A DNA stretch of 64,000 nucleotides from Terriglobales bacterium (lineage in GTDB: Bacteria; Acidobacteriota; Terriglobia; Terriglobales; Acidobacteriaceae): the NCBI GenBank assembly GCA_035561515.1, contig DATMXP010000028.1, positions 79,364-143,363 on the forward strand. The letters run 5' to 3'. Both the position numbers and the translations under genes were made by a program. How positions within the stretch are numbered: position 1 is the first letter of the stretch; each line of letters starts with the position of its first letter. Positions 63,659 to 64,000 of the stretch are shown one piece after another. The notes under the pieces were generated by a model. It was not told the origin of the DNA. It saw nothing but the letters and a program-made list of their open reading frames with translations, and ran no database searches.

Positions 63659-63863
63659 GCATGTACTCCGGCTTTATATCGTCTTAACATGGAAGACTAA
63701 TTACCGACAATTTTCTGCAGTAGTGCTCCTGCCGAAGGGGACCTTCCCGAAAAGGTGGCACTGCGAGTTCGGTACAACTCGGTACAAATGAGGCGTGAGA
63801 AAGAGTGACTTTCCGGCTCCTAAGCGACGCCGAATGAAGCACTTGGAATTTGACCAGTTCTTT

Positions 63864-63909
<46 letters not shown>

Positions 63910-64000
63910 TTCTTCATTTTTCACCCTCTGAAAGATCAGATCGAAGGGCTTTCTGTAAGTAGGGTAAAGACTTGCACCGTCGATCTCGCAGTTCAAAAGC

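Overview
The window looks like a chromosomal segment of an Acidobacteriota (Terriglobia/Koribacter-like) bacterium. This is an inference from gene content: an orphan MacB/FtsX permease of the acidobacterial duplicated type, a Ser/Thr kinase fused to a TolB/PD40 propeller, a DUF2934 protein and several DHA2-HlyD-TolC pumps. No 16S rRNA is present.

Bases 1-20411 are ordinary chromosome, mostly on the minus strand. They hold a cold-shock protein cut by the left edge, the orphan permease, typA, a plus-strand lipoprotein, an FmdB-type zinc-ribbon protein, tRNA-Leu(CAA), a TrmJ-like methylase, a CPA2 antiporter behind a PDZ pseudoprotease, the kinase, an aldo/keto reductase, a GlmS-like isomerase without a glutaminase domain beside nagA, and a TolC-HlyD-EmrB export operon.

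Bases 20443-63909 are an integrated genomic island. It begins inside tRNA-Pro(CGG) at 20412-20488. The last 46 bases of that tRNA recur perfectly at 63864-63909, and a tyrosine integrase lies just inside the left copy. The element is about 43.4 kb. Its left arm (20.5-31.1 kb) is phage- or plasmid-like: small unknown genes, a metallophosphoesterase, a large serine recombinase, an XRE regulator and a membrane-protein/AAA+ ATPase pair. Then comes debris (31.3-32.9 kb): a frameshifted IS110 remnant and a broken RHS-like fragment interrupted by a hairpin-ended element.

The right arm (32.9-63.7 kb) is the main cargo. Ten minus-strand genes from 48062 down to 32903 are nearly gapless: STAS protein, sigma-like protein, RND adaptor, RND pump, TolC/NodT channel, tandem universal stress protein, LolA-like protein, HgdB-like protein, radical SAM/SPASM enzyme and a double acyl-CoA-dehydratase-type activase. 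A sigma-54 -24/-12 promoter (48114-48130) with two palindromes about 100 bp upstream precedes this set, and the island encodes a sigma-54 activator (49848-51923). This ATP-driven reductive/radical module tied to an efflux pump is the best candidate for an undescribed system. Next follow regulators and a second export cluster (55454-62622): TetR, TolC, HlyD, a cytidylate-kinase-like protein and two EmrB pumps. Its TetR promoter shares a 19-bp operator with that of another TetR gene 8.35 kb away. A frameshifted receiver gene lies just inside the right att copy.
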